From contig JABXKS010000063.1 of assembly GCA_013619125.1 (NCBI GenBank), positions 1 through 48,505 of the forward strand: a stretch of 48,505 nucleotides of DNA. The letters run 5' to 3'. This document shows, one piece after another, positions 22,839 through 33,600 of this stretch (positions are counted from its first letter, which is position 1; every line of letters starts with the position of its first letter). Source of the DNA: Clostridiales bacterium. GTDB lineage: Bacteria > Bacillota > Clostridia > Tissierellales > GPF-1. Position numbers and translations under genes: made by a program. Below the pieces are notes generated by a model that did not search any database, was not told the DNA's origin, and worked only from the letters and a program-made list of their open reading frames with translations.

Positions 22839-25221
22839 AACGGCTGAGGAATTTCAAGTTTTATTGAATAAAAAAATACGGAAAGTAACAGGGGAAAAAG
22901 TCGATCGCGCTTCCCGTCATGAACAGTATTTAAGTCTCGTAGAGGTCGTGATGGATGAGTTGTCCGAAATGTGGGTTGAGTCGAATGAACGACATTATCG
23001 GGAGGATGCGAAACTGGTTTACTATTTTTCAATGGAATTTTTGATTGGGAAACTATTGGATCAGGTTCTGTATGCATTGGGGATTCGTAGTTTGGTTGAA
23101 ATTGGTTTGCAAGAATTGTCGATTTCTCTGGAGGACATGCTGGACGAGGAAAAAGAAGCTGGCCTGGGGAATGGCGGATTGGGTCGTTTGGCAGCATGCT
23201 ACTTGGATTCAATGGCTGCCCTTGGAATCTCGGGACATGGGATGGGGTTGCGCTATACCCATGGTATGTTTGAGCAACAGATTGTGAAGGGAAATCAGGT
23301 GGAGGTACCGGATGATTGGTTGAGCGATGCCTTTTCGTGGGAGGCAGAAAAGCCGACGCGATCCGTTGTCGTGCGATTTGGAGGCCATGTCAGAAGGGAA
23401 GAAATCGAAGGACGATCGGTGTATTTTCACGAGGGATATGACGCGATTCGTGCGGTTCCCTATGATGTTCCGATTGTTGGTATGGGGAATGGTCAAGTCA
23501 ATACCCTTCGCTTGTGGAAAGCAGTCACGATGCGAGATATGGATATTGATGCCTTTCATCGTGGAGAATTTATTGAAGCGGTGCGTCATCAATCGGAAGC
23601 GGAAGCCATCTCTCAGATTCTATATCCCAATGATCAAAGTCATGAGGGGCGAGTTTTACGGTTGAAACAACAATATCTTTTGGTTGCAGCTGGATTGGAA
23701 ACAATCATTGGTCGTTTCGTGGGTCGAGGATGCGATCTGAGTCAATTGTCCGAGTCGGTTGCAATACAGATCAACGACACCCATCCAGCCCTTTGCATCG
23801 CTGAGCTGATGCGCATTTTAATCGATGAAAAAGGAATGGATTGGGAGAGTGCGTGGGAACAGACGAAGAACACTATGCATTATACCAATCACACGATTAT
23901 GCCAGAGGCTTTGGAAGAATGGTCGTACGATACCATGAAAAATTTGCTTCCGCGAATCACTATGATTCTGGATGAGATACATCGGCGGGATCGAATCGAA
24001 AATCCAGAGTTGGATCCGATGATGGAATGGGGAAAAGTCAAAATGGCAACCCTTGCGATCATTGGATCACGAAGAGTGAATGGGGTCGCAAAACTTCATA
24101 CCGAGATATTGAAAGAGGAATTGTTCGTAGCACGATTCCAAAAGAATTCAGAGCAATTTGATTCGATTACCAACGGGGTATCTCATCGTCGGTTTTTAAT
24201 CGGCGCAAACCCAAACTTATCACGACTGATTAGCGAAAAAATTGGAGAAGATTGGAAGAAGAAGCCGGAGTTGCTACAGTGTTTGACTGATTATTCCGAC
24301 GAAAATGGTTTTCTTGATGAATTGCATCGAGTGAAGCAAGGCAATAAAGAAGAATTGACGTCAATTATTCGGAAACAATTAAACGTTCGCGTTGATCCGA
24401 ATTCAATCTTCGATGTACAAGTCAAACGAATTCATGCTTATAAACGCCAATTGATGAACATTTTGCATATTATGCATCTCTATAATCGCATCGTGGATGA
24501 TCACGCGCAAGAAATGTTACCGAGGACCTTTATTTTTGCGGGGAAGGCAGCACCTGGATACTACTATGCAAAACGTTTAATTGAATTGATTCACGCGGTT
24601 TCGGAGAAAATTGAAGCAAATCCCAAAACGAGAGATCGGATTCGAGTGGTGTTTATTCCGAATTTCAACGTAACCCTAGCAGAGCGGCTTTATCCAGCCG
24701 CTGATTTAAGCGAGCAGATTTCCACGGCCTCACGGGAGGCTTCGGGAACTGGAAATATGAAGTTTATGATGAACGGAGCCGTAACCATTGGAACATTGGA
24801 TGGAGCAAATGTTGAAATCTATCGAGAGGCTGGCTGGGATAATATGTTTATTTTTGGTATGAAGGCAGATGAGGTTTTACGTTACTATCGGGATGAATCC
24901 TACCATGCCTTGACTGAATACCAAAAGGATCCACGTTTGAAGCGGGTTGTCGATGAATTGGTCAATGGATTTTTCGAGCGGCGACCGGGTGCTTTTCAAT
25001 CCATTTTTGATTCTCTTCTATTGGAGAATGATCAATTTTTTGTTCTGCGTGATTTTTCGGAATATCTGGAGACGCAGCAGGTCGTTAGTCGCTATTATCG
25101 TGATACGTATCGTTGGAATCGGATGCAGCTCGCGAATATCGCTCATTCAGGATATTTTTCCAGCGATCGCTCGATACAAGAATATGCAGCAAGAATTTGG
25201 AGATTAGGAGGTGAATCATGA
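22831..25221 (+). CDS. glgP: glycogen/starch phosphorylase
   Basis: A 796-residue GT35 enzyme releasing glucose-1-phosphate from the non-reducing ends of glycogen. The signature [19 protein letters not shown] is present in the N-terminal domain, and the pyridoxal-phosphate lysine is K644 in [20 protein letters not shown]. Length fits bacterial GlgP. It overlaps glgB by 8 and glgC by 4 bases, so degradation and synthesis genes are translated from one message. Confidence 0.96.
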   Translation: MIKTAEEFQVLLNKKIRKVTGEKVDRASRHEQYLSLVEVVMDELSEMWVESNERHYREDAKLVYYFSMEFLIGKLLDQVLYALGIRSLVEIGLQELSISLEDMLDEEKEAGLGNGGLGRLAACYLDSMAALGISGHGMGLRYTHGMFEQQIVKGNQVEVPDDWLSDAFSWEAEKPTRSVVVRFGGHVRREEIEGRSVYFHEGYDAIRAVPYDVPIVGMGNGQVNTLRLWKAVTMRDMDIDAFHRGEFIEAVRHQSEAEAISQILYPNDQSHEGRVLRLKQQYLLVAAGLETIIGRFVGRGCDLSQLSESVAIQINDTHPALCIAELMRILIDEKGMDWESAWEQTKNTMHYTNHTIMPEALEEWSYDTMKNLLPRITMILDEIHRRDRIENPELDPMMEWGKVKMATLAIIGSRRVNGVAKLHTEILKEELFVARFQKNSEQFDSITNGVSHRRFLIGANPNLSRLISEKIGEDWKKKPELLQCLTDYSDENGFLDELHRVKQGNKEELTSIIRKQLNVRVDPNSIFDVQVKRIHAYKRQLMNILHIMHLYNRIVDDHAQEMLPRTFIFAGKAAPGYYYAKRLIELIHAVSEKIEANPKTRDRIRVVFIPNFNVTLAERLYPAADLSEQISTASREASGTGNMKFMMNGAVTIGTLDGANVEIYREAGWDNMFIFGMKADEVLRYYRDESYHALTEYQKDPRLKRVVDELVNGFFERRPGAFQSIFDSLLLENDQFFVLRDFSEYLETQQVVSRYYRDTYRWNRMQLANIAHSGYFSSDRSIQEYAARIWRLGGES

Positions 25222-26345
25222 AAAAGAAATGTGTTGGAATGCTGTTGGCAGGAGGGCAAGGAAGTCGTTTGGGCATCTTAACAAAGAAGGTTGCCAAACC
25301 GGCGGTGCTTTTTGGCGGAAAATATCGCTTGATCGATTTTTCTTTAAGTAATTGTTATCATTCCAATATCGACACGGTTGGGGTGCTTACACAATATCAG
25401 CCATTGGAACTTAACTCATACATCTCTACAGGTAGCGCATGGTCTCTTGATAATGTGAGTGGAGGGGTTACGATCTTGCCGCCGTATCAAAGTCGGTATG
25501 GGGCGAGTTGGTATAGGGGAACGGCAGATGCTATTTATCAAAATCTCTCCTATCTGCAATCCTATGATCCCGAGCACGTCTTGATTATTTCTGGTGACCA
25601 TATTTATAAAATGGATTACTCAGAAATGTTGAATACACATATCAAGAATCACGCGGATCTAACAATCGGCGGACTGATCGTTGAACCGGAGGAAGCATCG
25701 CGGTTTGGAATCATGAGTACGGATCAGGAAAATAGAATTTTGGAATTCGAAGAGAAACCAGAAAATCCCAAAGGAAATCTAGCATCAATGGGGATTTATA
25801 TTTTTCGGTGGCCAGTTTTGAAACGATTGCTGAAAGAGGATGGCGTCAAGGAAGAAAGCCAGCACGATTTTGGGAAAAATGTGATCCCGGCCGTTTTGGC
25901 GCAACAACTTAACGTCTTCGCTTATCCATTTATGGGATATTGGCGTGATGTGGGCACCATTCAAAGTTTTTATGACGCGCAAATGGAATTGTTGTTGCAG
26001 AATCCGCCCCTCAATCTATTTGACAAGGAATTTCGCATTTATTCCAATCACGAAAGCTTGCCGCCTCACTATATTTCGACGGAGGCATCTGTGACAGATA
26101 GTTTAATCTCAGACGGTTGCTCCATTTTCGGAGAGGTGAAGCATTCTATTTTATCCGGCAGTGTAGTCGTTGAAGAGGGGGCAATCATAGAAGATTCGAT
26201 TTTGTTGAAGAATGTGAAGATTGGTAAAAATGCGCGGGTGAATCATGCGATCTTGGATGAAGGGGTTGTGATAGCAGCGGATGAACAAGTTGGATCTGCT
26301 GAACAAGCGATTCTATTACTTGGAAAGGAGGAGTCAGATGCGTAA
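25218..26345 (+). CDS. glgC: glucose-1-phosphate adenylyltransferase, catalytic subunit
   Basis: A 375-residue ADP-glucose pyrophosphorylase. The nucleotide-binding signature [20 protein letters not shown] (11-30) and GGKYRLIDF (33-41) are intact, as is the substrate loop EFEEKPENP. The C-terminal part is a left-handed beta helix ([20 protein letters not shown]). It makes ADP-glucose for GlgA. Starts within the end of glgP (ATGA) and overlaps glgD by 8 bases. Confidence 0.95.
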   Translation: MKKKCVGMLLAGGQGSRLGILTKKVAKPAVLFGGKYRLIDFSLSNCYHSNIDTVGVLTQYQPLELNSYISTGSAWSLDNVSGGVTILPPYQSRYGASWYRGTADAIYQNLSYLQSYDPEHVLIISGDHIYKMDYSEMLNTHIKNHADLTIGGLIVEPEEASRFGIMSTDQENRILEFEEKPENPKGNLASMGIYIFRWPVLKRLLKEDGVKEESQHDFGKNVIPAVLAQQLNVFAYPFMGYWRDVGTIQSFYDAQMELLLQNPPLNLFDKEFRIYSNHESLPPHYISTEASVTDSLISDGCSIFGEVKHSILSGSVVVEEGAIIEDSILLKNVKIGKNARVNHAILDEGVVIAADEQVGSAEQAILLLGKEESDA

Positions 26346-27402
26346 AGTAATGGGTATTATTTTTCAACGGTGGGATCATGAGCTACAGATATTCACCATG
26401 AATCGAGGGATATCGACCATTCCTTTTGGCGGTCGATATCGACTGATTGATTTTGCTCTTTCTAATCTTGTGAATTCGAATATTCGTTCCATCGGTGTAT
26501 TGGGTGGCGCAAAGTATGGTTCTTTAATCGATCATTTGGGAACGGGCCAAGAATGGTCTCTTCATCGAAAAAGTCAGGATCTTGCGATTCTCCCGGCGCT
26601 TGAGAATTATTCGATTGAACCGGGCGTATATTTTGATCTGCGAGAATTGTTGCCAAGCAAATTATTCATTGAAAATCAGACGACCATTCAAATGATTATT
26701 TTTCAGCCGAGCAATCAAATAAACAATCTTGATTTTAAGCCGATGATGGATGAACATTTTAACAGCATGAATGACGTAACCATTGTGGCCGGGAATGGCA
26801 GGAGCGATGAATTTATTGGATCTCCAAATGAAAATCGCAGAAAATGGCGGAACCGTGAAATATTGGCGGTATTGGTTCGACGGACTTTGATAAGCCAAGC
26901 TCTTCAACGGATGAATCAGGGCGGTTCCTATGATTTGCTGAACCTCATTCGAAGAAATCAAGAACACCTTCGCGTGAAGATGTTAATTTATGATGGCTAC
27001 TATCGAGAAATTTCAGATGTGTCGGGATACTATGAAGCGAATTTGGATCTTTTGGAAGCCCCGGTGCGAAAGGAATTATTTGAAGGACCACGCATGATTT
27101 ACACCAAGAGCAAGGACAATCATCCAACCCAATATGACAATGCTTCCATTGTGAACAACGCATGGATTGCAAGCGGATGCCAGATTTCGGGAATTATTCA
27201 AAATAGCATCATATCTCGAGAATCGATGATTGGATCTGGAAGTGTGATTAAGAATTCGATTTTGATGCAGCGTGCACACATTGGAAATGACGTTTACCTG
27301 GAACATGTTATTCTTGACAAAGCAGTCACTATTCGCGATCGGACCGTCTTGAAAGGATCAAAAGACAAACCCATCGTGATTTCAAAAGGGAGTGTGATCT
27401 GA
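26338..27402 (+). CDS. glgD: GlgD, non-catalytic partner of ADP-glucose pyrophosphorylase
   Basis: A 354-residue GlgC paralogue. It keeps [20 protein letters not shown] (30-49) and the C-terminal beta helix but has lost the glycine-rich GGxGSRL triphosphate loop, replaced by [15 protein letters not shown]. As in other Firmicutes, GlgD is expected to pair with GlgC and raise or tune its activity. The start at 26338 has AAAGGAGGAG upstream; the longer frame from 26281 runs back into glgC. It overlaps glgC by 8 bases and touches glgA by one. Confidence 0.94.
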   Translation: MRKVMGIIFQRWDHELQIFTMNRGISTIPFGGRYRLIDFALSNLVNSNIRSIGVLGGAKYGSLIDHLGTGQEWSLHRKSQDLAILPALENYSIEPGVYFDLRELLPSKLFIENQTTIQMIIFQPSNQINNLDFKPMMDEHFNSMNDVTIVAGNGRSDEFIGSPNENRRKWRNREILAVLVRRTLISQALQRMNQGGSYDLLNLIRRNQEHLRVKMLIYDGYYREISDVSGYYEANLDLLEAPVRKELFEGPRMIYTKSKDNHPTQYDNASIVNNAWIASGCQISGIIQNSIISRESMIGSGSVIKNSILMQRAHIGNDVYLEHVILDKAVTIRDRTVLKGSKDKPIVISKGSVI

Positions 27403-28805
27403 TGGCGAAGCAAGTGTTGTTTGTTGCTTCTGAGGCGACACCATATGCGAAGAGCGGCGGGCTTGGCGATGTGATCGGAGCATTGCCTCATGCCCTACAC
27501 AATGGGTGGAAAGCTGAAATTATCATGCCGAAGTATGCCCATATTCAAATTGAAAACCTTGAATTCGTTATGGATTTTGAAGTGATGTTGGGATGGCGTC
27601 GGCAATATGTTGGCGTTTATCGTGCCGAGGATCGAGGGGTTGTTTACTGGTTTATCGATAATGAATATTACTTCCGGCGCGAACAATTATATGGATATTT
27701 CGATGAAGCAGAACGGTATTTGTTTTTTTCTGCGGCAGTTGTGGAATGGATTCGAAGAAATCCTGAGAGGTATCAAATGGTGCATTGCCATGATTGGCAA
27801 TCCGCATGGGTCGTGCAATTGATTAAGGAGAAGCAACTTCCTGTTCCAGTGATCTATACCATTCATAATCTTCGATATCAAGGAAGATATGGGATTGATG
27901 TAGCGGAAGATTTGATGGGTTATGAGGGAATCCCCAATGAACTGGAATTCAATGGGGATTTGAACTTGATGAAAGGGGCGTTGGTTACTGCTGATTATGT
28001 GACCACGGTAAGTCCAAGCTACGCCAAAGAGATCATGGGGGAAATCTATGGAGAAGGACTGGAGCCTATTTTGCAATTGATCCAGAGTAAATTCGGCGGT
28101 GTGCTTAATGGTCTTGATCTGAAGAAATTCGATCCTATGACAGACCCTTCGATTCAATTTCACTATCGGTATTCCAGCCAAAAAAAAGAAAAAAACAAAC
28201 GTTTCTTGCAGGAAGAGTTGGGACTTGCTCAAGCAGAACTTCCATTAATTGGATTTGTGAGTCGTTTGGTTGAACAAAAAGGGTTAGACTTAATTGTTTC
28301 TGTGATTCACGAATTGATCAATTTAGACTTGCAATTTGTTGTGTTGGGAACGGGAGAACAGCATTATGAAGAGTTATTAATGAAAACAAGTCGTGAATAT
28401 CCCAAACGGTTTCGCGTAATTATTGATTTTGATGAGAGCTTGGCTCAACGAATTTATGCGGGAGCTGACATGATATTGATGCCTTCTCGCTTCGAACCTT
28501 GCGGACTGACCCAAATGATCGCGATGAGGTATGGCACGATCCCGATTGTTCGTGCAACCGGTGGGCTTCAGGATACAGTCTGCGATTATAATCGGACAGA
28601 TAAAAAAACAAATGGATTCGTTTTTGAAAGATACAATGGCTTTGCGATGCTTGAAGCAGTCAAGCGTGCAGTGCGGGCGTTTCAAAATCCAGAGAGCTGG
28701 CAATCGCTGGTTCAACGATCGGGAAAGTCCGTTAGAAGTTGGGAAGATTCGGCCAAGGAATATGAGAAGATTTATGATCGAGTGAGAGAGGAGTATATCG
28801 AGTGA
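27402..28805 (+). CDS. glgA: glycogen synthase (ADP-glucose)
   Basis: A 467-residue GT5 enzyme elongating alpha-1,4 glucan from ADP-glucose. The N-terminal KSGGLGDV (Lys17) binds the ADP-glucose phosphate; the C-terminal GT-B domain has the expected PSRFEPCGLTQMIAMRYGTI segment with the catalytic-type glutamate. Length is normal. The start codon shares one base with the glgD stop, and the stop overlaps the GTG start of the next gene. Confidence 0.96.
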   Translation: MAKQVLFVASEATPYAKSGGLGDVIGALPHALHNGWKAEIIMPKYAHIQIENLEFVMDFEVMLGWRRQYVGVYRAEDRGVVYWFIDNEYYFRREQLYGYFDEAERYLFFSAAVVEWIRRNPERYQMVHCHDWQSAWVVQLIKEKQLPVPVIYTIHNLRYQGRYGIDVAEDLMGYEGIPNELEFNGDLNLMKGALVTADYVTTVSPSYAKEIMGEIYGEGLEPILQLIQSKFGGVLNGLDLKKFDPMTDPSIQFHYRYSSQKKEKNKRFLQEELGLAQAELPLIGFVSRLVEQKGLDLIVSVIHELINLDLQFVVLGTGEQHYEELLMKTSREYPKRFRVIIDFDESLAQRIYAGADMILMPSRFEPCGLTQMIAMRYGTIPIVRATGGLQDTVCDYNRTDKKTNGFVFERYNGFAMLEAVKRAVRAFQNPESWQSLVQRSGKSVRSWEDSAKEYEKIYDRVREEYIE

Positions 28806-30673
28806 AGGTGAAGTTTGATTCCCAGGATCCGAAATATCGAAATCCCACTGGAGCAGTTATAGTTGGTACGTCAGTGACTTTCAATGTCGTTGTCGAGATA
28901 TCTGAATCGGTGCATTGTTTGATGCGGTATCGATTTGCCGAAGAGCCTGAACAGATTTGTACAATGGAACGACTAGACGAGTCTGAGCAACGGCACAATT
29001 TCTCTTGCACGGTGGAAATGCCGACTACTCCTGCTTTGGTATGGTATGAATTTGTTATTAGAAAGGGTGAAGACTATCACTATCTTTGCAATCCTGCCGA
29101 TCGGTTGGGCGGTGAAGCGATTTTAGTATCTGAACCGACCGATCCCTTTCAAATTACCGTGTATCGAAAAATGGAAGAACCACCTAACTGGTTTGAGGGA
29201 GGTGTCATGTATCAAATCTTTGTTGATCGTTTTGCGCGCGGATCAAAACCTGGGAAATATCCGCGTCCAGTTTTGATGCATTCCGATTGGATGGATTCTC
29301 CCTACTATCTTCGAGATGAAGAGGGGCGCATCTTGCGCTATGATTTTTTTGGAGGAAATTTGGATGGGGTGCGGGAGAAACTGCCCTATTTGCAGGAATT
29401 GGGGATTACCATTCTATATTTGAATCCCATATTCGAGTCTTCAAGCAATCACAAATACGATACGGCAGATTATAATAAGATCGATTCCAATTTCGGAGAC
29501 GAAGGGGATTTTGTACGTCTAAATGAGGAAGCGGAGCAACATGGTATTACCATCGTTTTGGATGGCGTTTTCAGTCACGTGGGAAGCGATAGCCGATATT
29601 TCAATCGGGAAGGCTTCTATGATGAGGTGGGAGCGTATCAATCCAAAGAATCCCCCTATTATAAGTGGTTTCGATTCAGGCGGTATCCCGATGATTACGA
29701 ATCCTGGTGGGGAATTGATACCATGCCTAATATCGAGGAAGATAATGCAGAGTATCAGGACTTTATCCTAGGCAAGGAATCTGGTGTGATCGCGCACTGG
29801 ATGAACAAGGGCGTAAAAGGGTGGCGACTTGATGTGGCTGATGAACTGCCGGATCAATTTATTCAAGGCATTCACCGTCGTGTCAAAGAAGAAAATCATG
29901 AAGGCATCGTAATTGGAGAAGTCTGGGAAGACGCCTCCAATAAAATCAGTTATGGAAAACAACGGGAATACCTTTTTGGAGGGGAGCTGGATTCCGTAAT
30001 GAATTATCCCTATCGGGAACGGATTTTACGGTTTGTACGACGGGAGGAGAATGCCCTCAGTTTGTCTAGGACCATTAGCTCCATTCAAGAAAATTATCCG
30101 AAAGAAGTCTTTCAACAGCTTATGAATTTTCTCGGCACCCATGATACGATTCGCGTGTTGAATGCGATGATCTACGCGGAAGAACCGAACCGACCCAAAA
30201 GTGAATTGATGCGGCTTGCCTTGACAGAAAAAGAATGGGAGTTGGCAGTAAAGCGATTGGCATTGGCCGTACAATTGCTCTTTACGCTTCCAGGTGTTCC
30301 TTGCGTGTATTATGGTGATGAGGCTGGTTTGGAAGGCTGGAAAGATCCCTTTAATCGGAAAACCTATCCCTGGGGCTCGGAGGATCAATCCGTTTATGAA
30401 TTGTACCGCAAATGGATTCGACGATATCGAGAGCATTCAGCCCTCTCAAGCGGTGTATTTAAAGCGGGTGTTGTTCAGGGACAGTGTTTTACCCATGTGC
30501 GGGAAATGGAAGAAGAAACTTTCTTTTGCATAGTCAATAGCGGTGAGGAGTGGGCAGAGGGAGAATTCCCAAGTATGGGAATATGGGAAGATTTGGATAA
30601 TCATGAGAAGCTAGAGAATACCTGGAGCATTGAGGGCGAGTTTGGTCGAATTTTCATGAAAGTTTCGGAATGA
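28802..30673 (+). CDS. GH13 alpha-glycosidase (cyclomaltodextrinase/neopullulanase-like)
   Basis: A 623-residue amylase-family enzyme with an N-terminal immunoglobulin-like domain (about 1-120), then the barrel beginning GVMYQIFVDRFARGS. Catalytic residues are Asp344 (GWRLDVADELP), Glu373 (VIGEVWEDAS) and Asp448 (GTHDTIR). The N-domain and motif set resemble GH13_20 cyclomaltodextrinase, neopullulanase and maltogenic amylase. No signal peptide, so it acts in the cytoplasm, probably on limit dextrins and maltodextrins from glycogen. Start is GTG, in the GAGTGA overlap with glgA. The exact specificity is not resolved. Last gene of the glycogen operon; no hairpin terminator is obvious after it. 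Confidence 0.9.
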   Translation: MKVKFDSQDPKYRNPTGAVIVGTSVTFNVVVEISESVHCLMRYRFAEEPEQICTMERLDESEQRHNFSCTVEMPTTPALVWYEFVIRKGEDYHYLCNPADRLGGEAILVSEPTDPFQITVYRKMEEPPNWFEGGVMYQIFVDRFARGSKPGKYPRPVLMHSDWMDSPYYLRDEEGRILRYDFFGGNLDGVREKLPYLQELGITILYLNPIFESSSNHKYDTADYNKIDSNFGDEGDFVRLNEEAEQHGITIVLDGVFSHVGSDSRYFNREGFYDEVGAYQSKESPYYKWFRFRRYPDDYESWWGIDTMPNIEEDNAEYQDFILGKESGVIAHWMNKGVKGWRLDVADELPDQFIQGIHRRVKEENHEGIVIGEVWEDASNKISYGKQREYLFGGELDSVMNYPYRERILRFVRREENALSLSRTISSIQENYPKEVFQQLMNFLGTHDTIRVLNAMIYAEEPNRPKSELMRLALTEKEWELAVKRLALAVQLLFTLPGVPCVYYGDEAGLEGWKDPFNRKTYPWGSEDQSVYELYRKWIRRYREHSALSSGVFKAGVVQGQCFTHVREMEEETFFCIVNSGEEWAEGEFPSMGIWEDLDNHEKLENTWSIEGEFGRIFMKVSE

Positions 30674-30674
30674 C

Positions 30675-30703
30675 TTGTTCCTTTTTCGCATTCAGTTTAT
30701 AAT
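30675..30703 (+). promoter_or_regulatory. promoter of the PHP phosphatase gene
   Basis: TTGTTC (30675-30680), 17-base spacer, perfect TATAAT (30698-30703), immediately after the glycogen operon. Confidence 0.65.
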
Positions 30704-30729
30704 GAGGTCAATAAAACTAGGAGGAAAAT

Positions 30730-31497
30730 ATGTTTGATTCGCATATCCACTCCTCGATTTCTTCGGATTCTACCCTAGCGGCTGCCGATGCGATTCGAGA
30801 GATGAAAGACAAAAAAATAGGCGGCGTTTTTACGGAGCATTATGACTTTGGTTATCCGGAGTCTGGAACGTTTTTGTTCGATCCTGAAGTGTATTTCTTG
30901 AACTATGATAGCCTGAGAAGTAGCCAATGCCTCTTGGGCATTGAATTGGGCATGGTACCAGGTTATGACGGAGAAGCATCCAAGTTGGTTCACAATTTTC
31001 CCTTTGATTATGTCATTGGATCCATCCATGTCGTAGAAAACATCGATATTTATTATCCGGAATTTTATGCGGATCGTACAAAATTGGAAACGTATGGTGC
31101 GTATTTTGACGCCATGGAAGCTTGTATCCTTGAGTTTTCCGATTTTGACGCCTTGGGGCATATCGATTATATTGCGAGATATGCGCCATATGCAGACCCG
31201 GAAGTGTGGTCGGAACCTGAACTACATCCCTATATCGATCGTGTCTTGCGAGCTCTGATCAAAACGGAACGCGTGTTAGAATTGAATACGCGCCGAATCG
31301 AGTCAGAGGCCGATTTGAATTCGATACGTCCCATTTATGCGCGATATGCCGAGTTGGGAGGCCGTAGCGTTACGATTGGCTCCGACGCTCATAGTCGTGA
31401 TCGTATAGGTTGGAAGTTGAAGGAAGCCAGTACTTTTATCGATTCTTTGGGGCTCGAGATGGTTATGTTTCATAACCGAAAGATGATCCGATTATAA
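30730..31497 (+). CDS. PHP-domain phosphatase, HisJ/HisK-like
   Basis: A 255-residue PHP-family metallohydrolase. The metal ligands appear as DSHIHSS (3-9), TEHYD (about 35-39), IGSIHV (about 98), GHIDYI (about 141) and GSDAHS (about 218-223). Annotation systems usually call such proteins histidinol-phosphatase of the HisJ type, but no other his gene is here, so the substrate may differ. AGGAGG precedes the ATG by 6 bases. Single gene with its own promoter; possible read-through to phosphoglucomutase. Confidence 0.8.
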   Translation: MFDSHIHSSISSDSTLAAADAIREMKDKKIGGVFTEHYDFGYPESGTFLFDPEVYFLNYDSLRSSQCLLGIELGMVPGYDGEASKLVHNFPFDYVIGSIHVVENIDIYYPEFYADRTKLETYGAYFDAMEACILEFSDFDALGHIDYIARYAPYADPEVWSEPELHPYIDRVLRALIKTERVLELNTRRIESEADLNSIRPIYARYAELGGRSVTIGSDAHSRDRIGWKLKEASTFIDSLGLEMVMFHNRKMIRL

Positions 31498-31614
31498 CGG
31501 TACTGTTTCAAAAAAAGGTCTTTGTACAGAAGCCATCAATCAGAAGAACAAGCATGATGAAAGTTGTAGTCATTGAAAGTTTTTGTGGGTTGGGGAATGC
31601 AGAAGGAGGGTAAA

Positions 31615-33282
31615 ATGGAGATACAGGAGAGGTATCAAAAATGGATCGACAGTGCGTATTTATCCGAAGCAGATCGGGTTTCTCTTTTGAAGATTACGGA
31701 TGGATCGGAAATTGAAGAATGTTTTGCCAGTGAGCTTACATTCGGCACTGGGGGAATGCGCGGCGAATTGGGTTTAGGACCCAATCGAATGAATCGATAT
31801 ATGGTCGGAAAGGCCGTGCAGGCTGCTATGACGCCTATTCGTGTTCGAAAAGACGAGCCCCTGGTGATTATCGCATTCGACACAAGGCGCAGGTCTAAAG
31901 ACTTCGCGGATGAAGCTGCGCGGGTTGCGTTGGCCAATGGCGCGTGGGTGCGTGTTTTTGACGCAGAAAGACCGGTGCCGGAATTATCATTTGCTATTCG
32001 CAAGGCCAAGGCTGATTTAGGCATTATGATCACTGCCAGTCACAATCCACCGGAATATAATGGCATTAAACTATATGGAGCAGACGGCGCTCAATTGGTA
32101 CCAAAACAAGCACAACCGATTGTTGATGCCTTCTCTGCGATTTCTGAATTGTCCATGATTCAGCGAGATCCCTCTCACCGATTATCGGATCATCCAAGGT
32201 TCTCTTATCTGGGAGAAGAGATGGATGAAGCCTATGTAAGCTATTGTCTCTCCCAAAGAAAACGGAAAGAAATTGATTGTTCGATCAAGGTTGTTTATAC
32301 ACCACTTCATGGAGCCGGGAATCGCTTAGTGCGTCGGGTGTTGGCAAGACGGGGGTACCAAAATGTCTGGACGGTTACCTCTCAGGAACGACCTGATCCT
32401 GATTTTTCTACTGTGACAACGCCAAATCCAGAGGAGTCGGCTGCCATGCGGCTTGCTGTGGATTTGGCAAAAAAAAGGGGCGCGGATCTTGTGATAGCCA
32501 CGGATCCGGATTGTGATCGTGTTGGCGTGGTTGTTATGGATCAGGGAAACCCAATCCCATTGAATGGCAATCAGATTGGTGCCTTGCTTTTAAATTACAT
32601 CATCAATCAGACCCAGGAAATTCCAAAGGGAGCAACCGTTGTTAAGACCATCGTGACGAGTGATTTGGGACGACAAATTGCGGAACGCAATGGATTGCTT
32701 TGCGAGGAAACTTTAACTGGATTCAAATATATCGGTGAGAAGATTGAAGCCTATCAATCCATGAACAATCGCAGTTTTTTCTTTGGTTATGAGGAAAGTT
32801 ATGGATATTTGACTGGTGATGCCGTTCGTGACAAGGATGGGGTGCTGGCAGCCATGTTGATTGTAGAAATGGCATCCTTCTATCGGTGCCATGGCGTCAC
32901 GTTGCATGGTCATCTGCAAGAGATTTATAACGATTTTGGTTTCTATCAAGAAGCCTTGGATTCCTTCGAAAGCAAAGGCATTCATGGAAAAGCGAAGATC
33001 CGTGAGTTGATGAATCGTTTTCGAACAGAATCGCCTTTTGTGGATTCGCAGGTGAAGATCATTGATTATCTTTCGTCGGACACTGGATTGCCCTCTGAAA
33101 ATGTTGTGAAAGTATTCTTTGAGCAGGGCTGGGTTGCCATTCGACCATCAGGAACAGAACCGAAGATCAAATGCTATTATTCAACATGGGCGGAATCCGA
33201 GGCGGTTTCGAATCAATTAATGGAGGCGCTTCAAAAACAGATGCGTGCTTTTATCCATTCAGAATTTGACAAACATCAGTGA
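31615..33282 (+). CDS. phosphoglucomutase/phosphomannomutase (alpha-D-phosphohexomutase family)
   Basis: A 555-residue enzyme interconverting glucose-1-phosphate and glucose-6-phosphate. Four family sites are seen: GTGGMRGELGLGPNRM near the N-terminus, the phosphoserine loop TASHNPPEYNG with Ser142, the magnesium loop DPDCDR (about 297-302), and RPSGTEPKIKCY near the C-terminus. The length and GMRG start fit the PgcA-type mutases of Firmicutes. Start 31615 is chosen for its GGAGGG site; an upstream TTG at 31573 is less likely. Its place after the glycogen operon joins glycogen turnover to glycolysis. The thrS promoter begins inside its last codons. Confidence 0.93.
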   Translation: MEIQERYQKWIDSAYLSEADRVSLLKITDGSEIEECFASELTFGTGGMRGELGLGPNRMNRYMVGKAVQAAMTPIRVRKDEPLVIIAFDTRRRSKDFADEAARVALANGAWVRVFDAERPVPELSFAIRKAKADLGIMITASHNPPEYNGIKLYGADGAQLVPKQAQPIVDAFSAISELSMIQRDPSHRLSDHPRFSYLGEEMDEAYVSYCLSQRKRKEIDCSIKVVYTPLHGAGNRLVRRVLARRGYQNVWTVTSQERPDPDFSTVTTPNPEESAAMRLAVDLAKKRGADLVIATDPDCDRVGVVVMDQGNPIPLNGNQIGALLLNYIINQTQEIPKGATVVKTIVTSDLGRQIAERNGLLCEETLTGFKYIGEKIEAYQSMNNRSFFFGYEESYGYLTGDAVRDKDGVLAAMLIVEMASFYRCHGVTLHGHLQEIYNDFGFYQEALDSFESKGIHGKAKIRELMNRFRTESPFVDSQVKIIDYLSSDTGLPSENVVKVFFEQGWVAIRPSGTEPKIKCYYSTWAESEAVSNQLMEALQKQMRAFIHSEFDKHQ

Positions 33283-33294
33283 AAGAATTATAAT
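33266..33294 (+). promoter_or_regulatory. consensus promoter of thrS
   Basis: Perfect TTGACA (33266-33271), 17-base spacer, perfect TATAAT (33289-33294). The -35 lies within the phosphoglucomutase coding sequence. Confidence 0.88.
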
Positions 33295-33300
33295 AGCGTC

Positions 33301-33566
33301 AATCAGAAAAGCAATGAAGGGACGAGTAAAAATCAGATGCCTCAAGAGAGGATGGGATGCTGGAATCCATCTAGGCTTATGGTTTTGAAAACTACCCCGG
33401 AGCTGGATCAAAGACCTGTTTGGCAGCAGATAATCTGCGACAGGTAATGATACCCGTTTGGACACGTTACGTCTTTTGAGGAAACAGCGGCTTTATGGTT
33501 GTTTCGAATTAGGGTGGTACCACGTGATGCATACCTCTCGTCCCTATTAAGACGAGGGGTTTTTTT
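33301..33566 (+). ncRNA. T-box riboswitch of thrS, threonine (ACT) specifier
   Basis: Contains AAGAGAG and the distal loop GATGCTGGAAT closed by GATGG/CCATC, the specifier segment TTTTGAAA-ACT-ACC with ACT at 33391-33393, a Stem III-like hairpin, the T-box AGGGTGGTACCACG (33511-33524) and a terminator. ACT matches tRNA-Thr and the gene controlled, so it serves as an internal standard for reading the other T-box in this window. Confidence 0.95.
33533..33566 (+). terminator. T-box terminator of thrS (regulated)
   Basis: ACCTCTCGTC / GACGAGGGGT stem (33533-33542 with 33551-33560, one G-U pair), 8-base loop, T run. Confidence 0.9.
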
Positions 33567-33600
33567 ATGTTGTTTTTTAATCTGTAAAGGAGGGTTTTGG

